64,000 bases of DNA from an uncultured Lachnospiraceae bacterium (lineage in GTDB: Bacteria > Bacillota > Clostridia > Lachnospirales > Lachnospiraceae), in NCBI GenBank assembly GCA_946182825.1, contig CAMGZH010000008.1, positions 1 through 64,000 of the forward strand, read 5' to 3'. Shown here piece after piece: positions 21,880-31,217 of this stretch. The translations under genes and the position numbers were made by a program. Position 1 is the stretch's first letter. Every line of letters starts with the position of its first letter. Below the pieces are notes generated by a model. The model searched no databases and had not been told where the DNA came from. It saw nothing but the letters and a program-made list of their open reading frames with translations.

Positions 21880-23523
21880 TTAGTATGCATCGGTATTAAA
21901 GTCATAGCTGTCATCGGATCCGTAGGAATCATCCGAACCATAATCATAGCTGTCACCGGATCCATAAGAATCATAATTGGTTCCGGTTGAACCACCACCG
22001 AAAATACTTGTAGGCCCATCACTTCCACCAATGGAATCTTTCAGACCGTAAAGCTGCTGGAAGAACGGATCCTGATACATCTTGATTGCCATCTGCTGGA
22101 ACTGCTGCTCTGTCATGGACTCCAGCTTGTATTCCTCGGAAACCTTGGAAAGTTCCTTAACTTCTCCACCGGCTTTTGCTGTATACTCAAAGCTTACATC
22201 ATAGGAAAAGCCCGGAGCTGTGATCTTGTCTACCTTAATGGAGTACGCATCACCGGTATTGGTCAGCTTTCCTTCCAGGCTCGCATCAGTACCATTCGAT
22301 GTACCGGACAATGTAAAATCTCCATCCTCTGTATCATAGGTATAATCGAGAACCTTCTCTCCATCCGCCATGTACTTGACCTTTTCCGTGGAGCCGTCCA
22401 TCTCTCCCTTACGCTCAATGGTCTCTCCGCTTGCATTGGTGATCTTAAAGTTCTCCAAAGGATAGTTGCCACCCTTGATTTCAAAAAGAACTGTCTTACC
22501 ATTGGACTCCATCTTGCAGGCCGCAATACGGCTCTTGCCAAAGAAGCCCTTCTTACCGATGTAGAGTGTGGTATCGATGTCATCCATATCATCCAGATCA
22601 CTCTCAAAGGAAGAGAACTCATCATCAAAGGATGTACCACCTGTTTCCATCATCTTAAGCATTATATCACTATAGTATTCCTTGATGATCTCTTTGTAAG
22701 CCTTCAACAGGTGCTTCATCTCGGTCTTGGTGAGGGTGGTCTTATACCCCTGACATTTCACGTCCTGACCGTCCATCTCATACTTCTCGGAATCAGCCCC
22801 GGTAAAATCCATCTCATTGATTTCCGTCTTGGTAGCATCCCAGAACTCTTCCGGTATCTTGGAGACATCCTTGTCGAAGGACATACTCTCACGCAGGTAC
22901 TCATTCAGATCCTCCTGGGTAAAATTACCGGAGGACATCATCTGACCGATATAACCGTCTGTCTTGGCTCCCTTAGAGTAATCATAGGAAAAAGAACTTC
23001 CTTTCAGGAAATCATCACTCTGCAGAGTAATAACATCCTTCTTGATCAGCATATCCAGACCCAGCTTGGTGTTTGTAGCGGTAAGATCCAAATCCATGTC
23101 CATGGAAAACTCTTTGTTCTTAGGATCCTGTACACCGTTGATCTTAATACTTCCATAGCGATCCAGTTTGGCATTCATATCGATGGTACACTTCTTCTGT
23201 CTAAGCTCATCAGAAGGCATCAGGTTCTTCATCACACTGCTGCAACCCTCGGTATTCTGAATCGCATTCAGGATCTTATAGTTCTTACCATACATAACCC
23301 TTGGTACAATGGTGGTCGCCGCTGCAGCACCAACACCGCCGATTACAACCACACCGGCTGCAATCGCTACCGGAAGGATCCACTTCTTAGGTCTCTTCAC
23401 AACAGGTGCACCGTTTGACATTACCGGTCCGTTCTGCATCGGCTGCTGGAAAAAATCCGGCTGTTCCTTCTTAATTGGCTCTCCCGTCATAGGGTCAAAT
23501 CGCATTTCTGGTTCGTTCGACAT
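21880..23523 (-). CDS. Membrane-anchored extracellular protein of unknown function
   Basis: The 547-residue protein has a Pro/Gln-rich cytoplasmic N-terminus (residues 1-45), one transmembrane segment after KRPKKW, and a large extracellular part with beta-rich lipoprotein-like modules. The tail has repeated GSDDSYG/GDSYDYG units rich in Ser, Asp, Tyr and Gly. The start MSNEPEMRF follows GGGAGATAAA; five more codons are open upstream. Its topology, one anchor near the N-terminus and a long outside domain, parallels the zinc-ribbon protein at 57515-59668. I do not recognise a family, and no enzyme motif is visible. Confidence 0.8.
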   Translation of the reverse strand: MSNEPEMRFDPMTGEPIKKEQPDFFQQPMQNGPVMSNGAPVVKRPKKWILPVAIAAGVVVIGGVGAAAATTIVPRVMYGKNYKILNAIQNTEGCSSVMKNLMPSDELRQKKCTIDMNAKLDRYGSIKINGVQDPKNKEFSMDMDLDLTATNTKLGLDMLIKKDVITLQSDDFLKGSSFSYDYSKGAKTDGYIGQMMSSGNFTQEDLNEYLRESMSFDKDVSKIPEEFWDATKTEINEMDFTGADSEKYEMDGQDVKCQGYKTTLTKTEMKHLLKAYKEIIKEYYSDIMLKMMETGGTSFDDEFSSFESDLDDMDDIDTTLYIGKKGFFGKSRIAACKMESNGKTVLFEIKGGNYPLENFKITNASGETIERKGEMDGSTEKVKYMADGEKVLDYTYDTEDGDFTLSGTSNGTDASLEGKLTNTGDAYSIKVDKITAPGFSYDVSFEYTAKAGGEVKELSKVSEEYKLESMTEQQFQQMAIKMYQDPFFQQLYGLKDSIGGSDGPTSIFGGGSTGTNYDSYGSGDSYDYGSDDSYGSDDSYDFNTDAY

Positions 23524-23590
23524 TTTATCTCCCTTCATTTCTTAAAAAGTCTCTCATATATAATAACGAATGAAACCGGAAAATGTTACA

Positions 23591-23640
23591 AAAAAAAGCA
23601 AAAAAAAGCAGCCGATTTTCAAAAATTGAAAATCGGCTGC
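23591..23640 (-). terminator. Terminator after pyk
   Basis: A 15-bp perfect stem (GCAGCCGATTTTCAA and its complement) is followed by a T8 run on the minus strand. Confidence 0.93.
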
Positions 23641-23654
23641 GGATTGTGTTGGTT

Positions 23655-25079
23655 TTATACCATCTGTGCCTTTAACAGGTTGGTTGTTCCGGAAATTCCA
23701 AGTGGAACACCGGCTGTCAGTACAACGACATCTCCCTCCGTCAAAAGCTTCTCCTCCTGACACTTTGCAAGAGTATTCTCAAACAGCTCTGCTGCATCCT
23801 GCTCCTCCTGGATCATGATCGGAGTTGTAGCCCAGCAAAGATTCATCTGACGGCAAACCTTCTCATCGATACATCCTGCGATGATCGGAGAAGATGGACG
23901 GAACTTGGATACAGCATGTGCTGTACGTCCGGACTTTGTAACGGTAACGATGGCAGTTGCCTGTAAATCACCTGCAAGAGTACATGCAGAGTGAGAGATG
24001 GCGTCTGTAATAGACGGATTCACGATTCCATCGGCCTTCTTAAGACGTGAAAGATAGTTGATATCCTGCTCTGTACGGCGGGCGATCTTATCCATTGTCT
24101 TAACAGCCTCAACCGGATACTTACCTGCAGCTGTCTCACCGGAAAGCATGATAGCGGAAGTTCCATCATATACAGCGTTAGCAACGTCGGTTGACTCAGC
24201 ACGAGTCGGTCTCGGATGAGAGATCATGGAATCTAACATCTGTGTCGCTGTGATTACGAACTTACCAGCCTGGTAAACCTTCTTGATGATCATCTTCTGG
24301 ATAACAGGTACGTCCTCCATTGGGATCTCAACACCCATGTCTCCACGAGCAACCATGATTCCGTCTGATGCGGCAATGATCTCATCAATGTTCTTAACAC
24401 CCTGGTTGTTCTCGATCTTAGAGATGATCTGGATCTTCTCTCCGCCATGCTCCTTTAAGATCTTACGGATATCCTCAACATCAGCAGCTGTACGTACGAA
24501 AGAAGCTGCGATAAAGTCATAATCCTCCTGAACAGCAAATACGATGTCCTTATAATCCTTAGGGCTGATATAAGGCATAGAAAGCTCAACGTTCGGAACG
24601 TTTACACCCTTCTTATTGGATACATGACCACCGTTGATAACAGAGCACTTGATCTCAGTATCTGTTACACCGGTAACGATCATCTCGATGAGACCGTCAT
24701 CGATCAGAATGTGAGCGCCAGCCTGAACATCGTGTGGGAGATCCTTATAAGTGATGGAAACTCTTTCCTGATCACCCTCTACATCCTCTGTTGTAAGAGT
24801 AAAGGTCTGACCTTCCTCAAGATCGATTCCACCGTCCTTAAACTCCTTAAGACGGATCTCCGGGCCCTTTGTATCAAGAAGAGCAGCAACCGGAATACCC
24901 AGCTCCTTACGAAGCTTACGTAATGTCTTAAGTCTTCCTAAGTGCTCCTCGTGACTTCCATGAGAGAGGTTGCAGCGAGCTACGTTCATACCAGCCTTGA
25001 TCAGCTGTGCCATAACTGCTTCACTCTCAGATGCAGGTCCTAATGTACAAACAATTTTCGTTCTTCTAGTTGAAATCAA
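23655..25079 (-). CDS. pyk: Pyruvate kinase
   Basis: The enzyme converts phosphoenolpyruvate and ADP to pyruvate and ATP. The 474-residue protein has the family motifs RTKIVCTLGPAS near the N-terminus, ARGDMGVEIP and ATQMLDSM in the barrel, and a normal C-terminal regulatory domain ending at KAQMV. It lacks the extra PEP-utilising domain found at the end of Bacillus pyruvate kinase. The start codon is TTG, preceded by AGGAAG at good spacing; no ATG fits. The leader has two stacked hairpins. It lies downstream of arcC but about 180 bases away. Confidence 0.96.
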   Translation of the reverse strand: MISTRRTKIVCTLGPASESEAVMAQLIKAGMNVARCNLSHGSHEEHLGRLKTLRKLRKELGIPVAALLDTKGPEIRLKEFKDGGIDLEEGQTFTLTTEDVEGDQERVSITYKDLPHDVQAGAHILIDDGLIEMIVTGVTDTEIKCSVINGGHVSNKKGVNVPNVELSMPYISPKDYKDIVFAVQEDYDFIAASFVRTAADVEDIRKILKEHGGEKIQIISKIENNQGVKNIDEIIAASDGIMVARGDMGVEIPMEDVPVIQKMIIKKVYQAGKFVITATQMLDSMISHPRPTRAESTDVANAVYDGTSAIMLSGETAAGKYPVEAVKTMDKIARRTEQDINYLSRLKKADGIVNPSITDAISHSACTLAGDLQATAIVTVTKSGRTAHAVSKFRPSSPIIAGCIDEKVCRQMNLCWATTPIMIQEEQDAAELFENTLAKCQEEKLLTEGDVVVLTAGVPLGISGTTNLLKAQMV

Positions 25080-25143
25080 AATATCTTCCTTTCCCTCGTT
25101 CTAACGAGACATAAAAACACACACTTTGTCCATTTTTTAAACA

Positions 25144-25185
25144 ATCCTTCCTGGACATGAAGGATCCCCGTCACAAAAGGCGGGG
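25144..25185 (-). promoter_or_regulatory. Two adjacent hairpins in the pyk leader
   Basis: CCCCG/CGGGG and ATCCTTC/GAAGGAT stems stand next to each other about 65 bases before the pyk start. Neither has a U-run. A weak promoter (TTGTTC and TATAAG, 16 bases apart) may lie just upstream. The purpose is unclear. Confidence 0.35.
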
Positions 25186-25260
25186 AACATACGCTTATAA
25201 TAAAGCATTATCTCCGAACAATACTAGCCGATTCCCGAGAAGATTTCAATGCTATTTTTT

Positions 25261-26193
25261 TTATTTTCCTATCATTGTTCCATCTTCGCCTGCAATGATA
25301 GCCTTCTCAGGATTCAGTTTCGCGATCAAGGTCTTACGAATTGCAGAATCTCCAATAAAGTCAATTGCCGCCTGGATCTTAGGCTGCATGGTACCGGCCT
25401 CAAAGATTCCCTTCTCAAGATATTTCTTGGCATCAGCTACAGACAGATAATCTACTGTCTTCTCGTCTTCCTTACCATAGTTAATGCAAACCTTATTGGT
25501 TCCGGTCAGGATGATCAGCATATCGGCATCCACAAGGTCTGCCAATCGGCCTGCTGCCGTATCCTTCTCGATGACAGCAGAAGCACCCTTCAGATTATGA
25601 TCCTGCTCAAGAACCGGGATTCCACCTCCTCCACATGCAATAACCACCTGATCTGCATCAAGGAGTGCATTGATGGCATCAATCTCAACAATGGACTCCG
25701 GCTTAGGTGTTGCGACGATTCTTCGATAACCACCTTCCACTTCAACAACATGGTTACCCTTCTTCTCCTGCTCTTCTGCCTCTTCTGCTGTCATAAGACG
25801 GCCGATGACTTTCGTCGGCTTATAGAATGCCTCATCATACGGATCAACGGTAACCTGTGTTAGGATCGTTGCAACACTCTTGTAGATTCCTCTTCGGATC
25901 AGCTCGCTTCGGATCGCACTCTGAAGATCGTATCCGATATAGCCCTGGCTCATTGCAGAACAAACACTCATCGGTGTGTCGGTGTATTCCGGATTCTCCT
26001 TCGAGAACTGGTTCATCGCGGTGTGGATCATACCAACCTGTGGTCCATTGGAGTGTGTGATCACAACCTGATAATCCTGAGCAATAAATTCAGCCACAGC
26101 CTTTGCTGTTCCCTCTGCCGCAGCCTTCTGCTCCGGAAGTGTAGTTCCCAGTGCATTATGACCAAGTGCAATTACGATACGTTTCTTATCCAT
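25261..26193 (-). CDS. arcC: Carbamate kinase
   Basis: It transfers phosphate from carbamoyl phosphate to ADP, giving ATP. The 310-residue protein has the usual motifs: ALGHNAL near the start, THSNGPQVG, ACGGGGIPV and EKDTAAGRLAD, and a late KIQAAIDF. The length is normal. No arginine deiminase (arcA) or ornithine carbamoyltransferase (arcB) is next to it, so its carbamoyl phosphate may come from elsewhere, such as purine or other ureide breakdown. The start follows GGGAGGCTTGCT. Confidence 0.96.
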   Translation of the reverse strand: MDKKRIVIALGHNALGTTLPEQKAAAEGTAKAVAEFIAQDYQVVITHSNGPQVGMIHTAMNQFSKENPEYTDTPMSVCSAMSQGYIGYDLQSAIRSELIRRGIYKSVATILTQVTVDPYDEAFYKPTKVIGRLMTAEEAEEQEKKGNHVVEVEGGYRRIVATPKPESIVEIDAINALLDADQVVIACGGGGIPVLEQDHNLKGASAVIEKDTAAGRLADLVDADMLIILTGTNKVCINYGKEDEKTVDYLSVADAKKYLEKGIFEAGTMQPKIQAAIDFIGDSAIRKTLIAKLNPEKAIIAGEDGTMIGK

Positions 26194-26238
26194 AGCAAGC
26201 CTCCCAAATCCATAACAACTCGTAACATTTATGAATCC

Positions 26239-26267
26239 ATTATAAATGAATTAGCCACTTCCGTCAC
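26239..26267 (-). promoter_or_regulatory. arcC promoter
   Basis: GTGACG (26262-26267), a 17-base spacer and a perfect TATAAT (26239-26244). It lies after the htrA terminator. Confidence 0.7.
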
Positions 26268-26291
26268 TTTCTTATTGCATTTTCTTTTAAC

Positions 26292-26326
26292 AAAAAAACC
26301 GCCACAGGATACCATGATCCTGTGGC
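26292..26326 (-). terminator. Terminator after htrA
   Basis: Perfect GCCACAGGAT/ATCCTGTGGC stem with a six-base loop, followed by GGTTTTTTTG on the minus strand. Confidence 0.93.
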
Positions 26327-26344
26327 AGCGTTCTGCTTGTTTTA

Positions 26345-27829
26345 TTATTCCTGACTTTCGTTATCCGGTCTCTCGCCCAGAGTAACACTCTTGTCTTTGG
26401 ACTCGTAAGAATTCTCAACCGTTGCAACGGATAAGGTGATCTTGTCTCCTGCGGATTTGGAACTGATTGCCGTAGACAGATCTTCCATGGAAGAAATGCT
26501 GTTTCCGTCCATTGCGGTGATCACATCACCCTTCTTGATACCGGCCTTGTCTGCTGCACTTCCCTTTACGACCTTTGCAACATAAACGCCGCTTGGCATG
26601 TTATAGGTGCTGGCCATATCAGAAGTGATATCCACGCCTGCTACGCCAAGATATCCGTTCCCTGCTGTCTTCGTACTGTCTTTTCCGCTTCTCTTGGTGA
26701 CCTTGCCGTCATTCATCAGCTGTTCGATGATGTCCTGCGCACTGGTGATCGGAATGGCAAATCCCATACCTTCTACCTGATCACCGGAATACTTGGCGGA
26801 TACAATACCGATGACCTCACCCTTGGAATTTAAAAGGGCTCCGCCGGAGTTACCCGGGCTGACAGCTGCTGATGTCTGGATCAGCTTATTGGTGTAGGAC
26901 TTTCCACTGGTCTCGTTCTGAATGGATACCTCACGATTAAGGGCAGAAACGCAACCTGTTGTTACGGACTGTCCATAACCCAAAGCATTACCGATTACGA
27001 TGGCAGACTCTCCGACACTGATCTTATTGCTGTTACCGATGGTTGCAACCTTGATTGCCTTATAGGTGGAATCCTTCACATCACTCTTCTTGACCTTAAC
27101 AACTGCCAGATCCGTCTGCTCATCGGTTCCCTGAACCTCACCGGAAACAGCACTGTCGTCATTAAAGGTAATGGTCAGACTGTTGGAATTGCTGACAACA
27201 TGATTATTGGTTGCAATATAGATGTACTTGTCATCCTCGTTAATGATGATTCCGCTACCGGCACTCTTCTGTGGAACCTTTGTCACCTGTCCGAAGAAAT
27301 CCTGGTACTCTGTGATGGACATGTTGGTAACCTGAACGATGGAAGGCATTGCCTCTGTTACCACATCGGATACATCACTTAAGGTCGTTACGGAGGAGGT
27401 TGCAGTGGAGCTTAATCCCTTACCGGAGCCATTGCTGTTATTGGTGGAAGTCAGTGCATGGCTCTCGTTCCCTATGGCCTTATTGGAAATATAGTTGGTA
27501 CCTGCGGTGACCGGACCTGCTACCATTCCGAAGATCAGACCGGCTGCAACAACCTTGCCGACGAACTGTGTCTTCGGGTGTGGCTTCTTCTCTCTCTTTG
27601 GCCGCGGCTGAGGCTGACCAAAACCTGCATTGTAGCCCTGATAAGGATTTCCATTGTTCTGGTTATACTGGTTCTGCTGAGCCTGCTGATTCATATCCTG
27701 CTGAAATCCGGCATTGTTCTGCTGGTAAAAATTCTGACCCGCGTTCTGCTGCTCCTCGACATTCCTGTTCTCAGGAGCTTCTCCTGTCTGTGCTGTAAAC
27801 GGATCTTTTTCAAAATTGTTGTTGTCCAT
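26345..27829 (-). CDS. htrA: HtrA/DegP-type membrane-anchored serine protease with a PDZ domain
   Basis: It is an envelope quality-control protease. The 494-residue protein has a Gln/Asn-rich cytoplasmic N-terminus (residues 1-75), one transmembrane helix (about 92-112), a trypsin-like domain and one PDZ domain (about 385-475). The triad is visible as His in ATNNHVV, Asp in TDLAVVKV and Ser in SPGNSGGALL. The topology matches Bacillus HtrA/YkdA. The binding site is modest (GCGAGGATAGAT). Its leader holds a long inverted repeat element in place of a recognisable promoter, so the transcription start is unclear. Confidence 0.94.
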   Translation of the reverse strand: MDNNNFEKDPFTAQTGEAPENRNVEEQQNAGQNFYQQNNAGFQQDMNQQAQQNQYNQNNGNPYQGYNAGFGQPQPRPKREKKPHPKTQFVGKVVAAGLIFGMVAGPVTAGTNYISNKAIGNESHALTSTNNSNGSGKGLSSTATSSVTTLSDVSDVVTEAMPSIVQVTNMSITEYQDFFGQVTKVPQKSAGSGIIINEDDKYIYIATNNHVVSNSNSLTITFNDDSAVSGEVQGTDEQTDLAVVKVKKSDVKDSTYKAIKVATIGNSNKISVGESAIVIGNALGYGQSVTTGCVSALNREVSIQNETSGKSYTNKLIQTSAAVSPGNSGGALLNSKGEVIGIVSAKYSGDQVEGMGFAIPITSAQDIIEQLMNDGKVTKRSGKDSTKTAGNGYLGVAGVDITSDMASTYNMPSGVYVAKVVKGSAADKAGIKKGDVITAMDGNSISSMEDLSTAISSKSAGDKITLSVATVENSYESKDKSVTLGERPDNESQE

Positions 27830-27850
27830 ATCTATCCTCGCTTTCTTGTC

Positions 27851-27985
27851 AAGACTCGCTCGCGAGTCTTGCGCGCCGGATTCGGGTCTGCTTCAGCAGA
27901 CAAATTCCTGTCCGAATCCGTGCGCATCCTCGCGGAGCGTTTATCTCAGCTGGAGATTAGAACCCCGACTGAAAGAAAAATCCCT
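27851..27985 (-). repeat. Large member of the mosaic intergenic repeat family
   Basis: Two cruciform-like structures lie next to each other: a perfect palindrome AAGACTCG-ctcg-CGAGTCTT at 27851-27870 and a compound hairpin at 27871-27925 with arms GGATTCGG/CCGAATCC and TCTGC/GCAGA. The 18-mer shared with 8326-8343 is at 27929-27946. The segment GGGGTTCTAATCTCC and the TTTCAGTCGGGG motif follow toward the glmS terminator. No U-run follows either hairpin, so these are not terminators. Confidence 0.75.
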
Positions 27986-28022
27986 GTAGGCCTCTCTTGA
28001 TTACAAGACATAGTCTACAGGG
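27971..28022 (-). terminator. Terminator after glmS
   Basis: CCCTGTAG/CTACAGGG stem followed by ATTTTTCTTT on the minus strand, about 70 bases past the glmS stop. The mosaic repeat starts at the end of its U-run. Confidence 0.8.
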
Positions 28023-28090
28023 AAAATGTGTCTATTTTGTGACAAAACTCTTTTTGAATTGTGAACAATTCAAGGCACAATTGTGAACAG

Positions 28091-29917
28091 TTACTCTACG
28101 GTAACAGACTTTGCCAGATTACGTGGCTTATCTACATCACAACCCTTTCCTACCGCAACATAATATCCGAACAGCTGCAGAGGAATGATCGCCAGTGAAT
28201 TTGTAAAATACTGGTTGGTCTGCGGAACGTAGATCACATAATCGGACACCTTCTCGATATCTGTGTTGCCCTCATTTGTCACTGCCAGCACAAAGGCGCC
28301 GCGGCTCTTGACCTCAACAATGTTGCTGACTGTTTTCTTATAGAGCTCTTCCTGTGTAACGACGGATGCAACAAGGGTACCTTCTTCTACAAGAGAAATG
28401 GTTCCATGCTTTAATTCTCCGGCAGCGTAGGCCTCGGAATGAATATAGGAGATCTCCTTTAACTTTAAGGATCCCTCCATGGAAATCGCATAATCGATAC
28501 CACGACCGATAAAGAAAATATCCTTAGCTGTTACATAACGGTTCGCAAATTTCTGGATTCGCTCCTTGTTATTCAGTAAAAGTTCAATCTGATCCGGAAG
28601 CTTCTCAAGGTCCTTAATGTAGGATGCCTCTGTCGCATCATCCACCAGTCCCTTTGCCTTTGCAAAACGGATGGCAAGAAGATAGTGACAGATCAGCTGT
28701 GCAGAGTATGCCTTGGTTGTCGCAACTGCGATCTCCGGTCCTGCCCAGGTATACATCACCTCATCTGCCTCACGGGCAATGGAGGAACCAACCACATTAA
28801 CAATGGCAAGGGTACGGATTCCTCTTTCCTTTGCCAGACGAAGAGCTGCCAGCGTGTCGGCTGTCTCTCCGGACTGGGAAATGATCAGAACAAGATCATT
28901 CTTGCCAAGGATCGGATCACGGTAACGGAACTCACTGGCAACATCCACATCCACCGGAATTCTTGCCATGCCTTCGTATACATACTTTGCGGTAACACCG
29001 GTGTGATAAGCAGATCCGCAGGCAATGATATGGATACGATCGATCTTCTTAATATCCGCATCTGTCATCTTCATATCTTCAATGACAACGTGATTATCCT
29101 TGATACGTGGAGATAAGGTATCACGAACCGTCTTCGGCTGCTCATACATCTCCTTCAGCATAAAGTGCTCGTAACCGCCCTTCTCGGCAGCATTGGCATC
29201 CCAATCGATGTGCTTGCTTTCCTTAGTGATCGGCTCACCGTCCACATTGAAGAAGGAAATGGAATCCTTGGCGAGACAGGCGATCTCCTGATTGTCGATA
29301 TAGTAAACATCTCTTGTGTGCTTTAACACAGCTGTCACGTCGGATGCGATCAGACTTCCGTCGGTTGCCTTACCGGCGATCAGCGGGCTGTCCTTACGAA
29401 CAGCATATACCTTATCCGGATGATCAGAGAACAGAACACCCAGGGCATAGCTTCCTTCCACACGGTGCATAACCTTGGTGATCGCCTCTAACGGATTACC
29501 GTTGTAGTAATAATCCAAAAGATGTGCTACCACCTCTGTGTCGGTCTCGGAAAGGAACTTATATCCGTTCTTCTCAAGCTTCTTACGAATCTTAAGGTAA
29601 TTCTCAATGATTCCGTTATGAACCACTGCAATGGTCTTCTTGCTGTTGAAATGCGGATGTGCATTTGTATCGTTCGGCTCACCGTGGGTTGCCCAACGGG
29701 TATGACCAATACCAATCGAACCGGGCATATTCGCTCCGTCATGGGTCAGCTCCTCAAGAACCTTTAAACGACCCTTTGCCTTTTTGATCTGAATCTGCTT
29801 GCCGTCAAAGACTGCGATTCCAGCAGAATCATATCCTCTGTACTCCAGCTTTTCCAGACCATCCAAAAGAACCGGTGCTGCCTGCTCATCTCCGATATAT
29901 CCAACGATTCCACACAT
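28091..29917 (-). CDS. glmS: Glutamine--fructose-6-phosphate aminotransferase
   Basis: It makes glucosamine-6-phosphate, the first step toward UDP-GlcNAc for peptidoglycan and wall polymers. The 608-residue protein has Cys2 (MCGIVGYIG) as the class II amidotransferase nucleophile and two SIS domains (ACGSAYHTG, SQSGETADT), ending KSVTVE. The length matches the family. It lies 66 bases downstream of an LCP ligase gene with only a G/C-rich hairpin between them, so it may be read as the last gene of the wall-polymer operon. There is no space for a glmS ribozyme. The start follows GGAGATTATT. Confidence 0.97.
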   Translation of the reverse strand: MCGIVGYIGDEQAAPVLLDGLEKLEYRGYDSAGIAVFDGKQIQIKKAKGRLKVLEELTHDGANMPGSIGIGHTRWATHGEPNDTNAHPHFNSKKTIAVVHNGIIENYLKIRKKLEKNGYKFLSETDTEVVAHLLDYYYNGNPLEAITKVMHRVEGSYALGVLFSDHPDKVYAVRKDSPLIAGKATDGSLIASDVTAVLKHTRDVYYIDNQEIACLAKDSISFFNVDGEPITKESKHIDWDANAAEKGGYEHFMLKEMYEQPKTVRDTLSPRIKDNHVVIEDMKMTDADIKKIDRIHIIACGSAYHTGVTAKYVYEGMARIPVDVDVASEFRYRDPILGKNDLVLIISQSGETADTLAALRLAKERGIRTLAIVNVVGSSIAREADEVMYTWAGPEIAVATTKAYSAQLICHYLLAIRFAKAKGLVDDATEASYIKDLEKLPDQIELLLNNKERIQKFANRYVTAKDIFFIGRGIDYAISMEGSLKLKEISYIHSEAYAAGELKHGTISLVEEGTLVASVVTQEELYKKTVSNIVEVKSRGAFVLAVTNEGNTDIEKVSDYVIYVPQTNQYFTNSLAIIPLQLFGYYVAVGKGCDVDKPRNLAKSVTVE

Positions 29918-29939
29918 AATAATCTCCTATCCTAAAAGG

Positions 29940-29968
29940 TTCCCCCGGGGCAGTTACCCTGGGGGAGC
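29940..29968 (-). terminator. G/C-rich hairpin between the LCP gene and glmS
   Basis: CTCCCCCAGGG pairs with CCCCGGGGGA around TAACTG. The following CCTTTTAGG is a weak U-run, so it is a leaky terminator, a processing site or an mRNA stabiliser. Confidence 0.55.
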
Positions 29969-29983
29969 TTCTTTGTTCCTGTA

Positions 29984-31144
29984 TTAGTTACCGGTCTGTG
30001 TTGTACTCTCCGTCGAAGAAGAAGTCTCAACACCCTTGTTGTTCTCTATCTGGCTGTAATCACCGGCACTGCTCTCATCACATCCCGTCTGATTAACAAT
30101 CAGCTGGCTAAGGGATGCAACCGTATTACTTGGAGAATAGTTCTTCTCATCGAACATCTTCTCATGAAGCATTGTAACATTACTTGAAAGTGTACAAGGA
30201 ATAACAACACTACCATACGGCTTCGGAAGTTCCTCTGTCGTCTTTCTGAAAGGGAAACCAAAGGATTGGTCAATGGCATACTCCTTCGCCGCCATTGCCA
30301 TGCTGATCAGCTTGGTTGCATCGTAGCTTGTGGATACCTTCGGAAGGATCGCATCAACGAGAGAACTCATCTGTCCTAACGATGCACCCTTGACCTTGCC
30401 AAGCAACGCCTCGATGACAGCTCTCTGTCTTCTTGCTCTTCCCCAGTCTTCTCCGGCATCGTGACGGATACGGCAGTATGCTGTAGCCTGAAGTCCGTTA
30501 AGATTCTGTTTACCGGCCTTTGTAACCGGTGTATATTCCTTACCAAGCTGGGTGGCCATCTCACGAAGAACCGGATGATCCGGATCGTTCAGACTCTTAA
30601 CCTCAGCCTCTGTTACATCCATCTCCACACCGCCTACGGCATCGATGGCATCGGTCACAGCTGCGAAATCCACCGCTACGAAATCCTGAAGATTCAGATC
30701 CAGATTCCGGTTCAACATGGAAAGCGCTGCTGACTCCCCACCATGAGCATAGGCATAATTACATTTACGCAACAGGGTTCCATCCTCTGAAACATTCAGG
30801 AAGGAATCACGGTAAACGGATGCCAGACGAATCTTCTTCGTATCATTATTGATACTTACGATTACAATAACATCAGACTGACCACCGTTATAATTACCAT
30901 TGGACCGGTTATCCACACCAAACAATGCAAAATTGGTATAACCGGATAATACTTCCGTTGTCTTTCTCGACAGCTTGTTCTGCTTAATATCTCCGAGATT
31001 CTTAAAGTTGATCATGCCAAGCTTTAACCATACAAACAGCAATCCCAATAATAACAGCAGTACAATAATTTCCACGATCAGCAGAATTTTTCTACGCTTT
31101 CTCCTCTTCTGCTTTCTGGAAGGTACGCTCTGTTTATCACTCAT
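29984..31144 (-). CDS. LytR-CpsA-Psr family wall-polymer ligase
   Basis: LCP proteins attach lipid-linked teichoic acids or polysaccharides to peptidoglycan outside the membrane. The 386-residue protein starts at MSDKQSVPS behind GGAGGATAAGA. It has a basic cytoplasmic stretch, one transmembrane helix (about 22-42) and the LCP domain with SDVIVIVSIN, SVYRDSF and YCRIRHDAGEDWGRARRQR, whose Arg residues bind the pyrophosphate lipid. The C-terminal tail is Ser/Thr-rich. It follows the glycosyltransferase and exporter genes, which fits a role in attaching their product. Confidence 0.93.
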   Translation of the reverse strand: MSDKQSVPSRKQKRRKRRKILLIVEIIVLLLLLGLLFVWLKLGMINFKNLGDIKQNKLSRKTTEVLSGYTNFALFGVDNRSNGNYNGGQSDVIVIVSINNDTKKIRLASVYRDSFLNVSEDGTLLRKCNYAYAHGGESAALSMLNRNLDLNLQDFVAVDFAAVTDAIDAVGGVEMDVTEAEVKSLNDPDHPVLREMATQLGKEYTPVTKAGKQNLNGLQATAYCRIRHDAGEDWGRARRQRAVIEALLGKVKGASLGQMSSLVDAILPKVSTSYDATKLISMAMAAKEYAIDQSFGFPFRKTTEELPKPYGSVVIPCTLSSNVTMLHEKMFDEKNYSPSNTVASLSQLIVNQTGCDESSAGDYSQIENNKGVETSSSTESTTQTGN

Positions 31145-31217
31145 TCTTATCCTCCGGGGCATATTCCCCCTCTTATCTCATAAAACGAAGAAAGTATATT
31201 GCTTTTTCAGAATTATG

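Noticed and set aside
29918-29983. glmS ribozyme
   Set aside because: The gap is too short, and it holds only a G/C-rich hairpin and a ribosome binding site.
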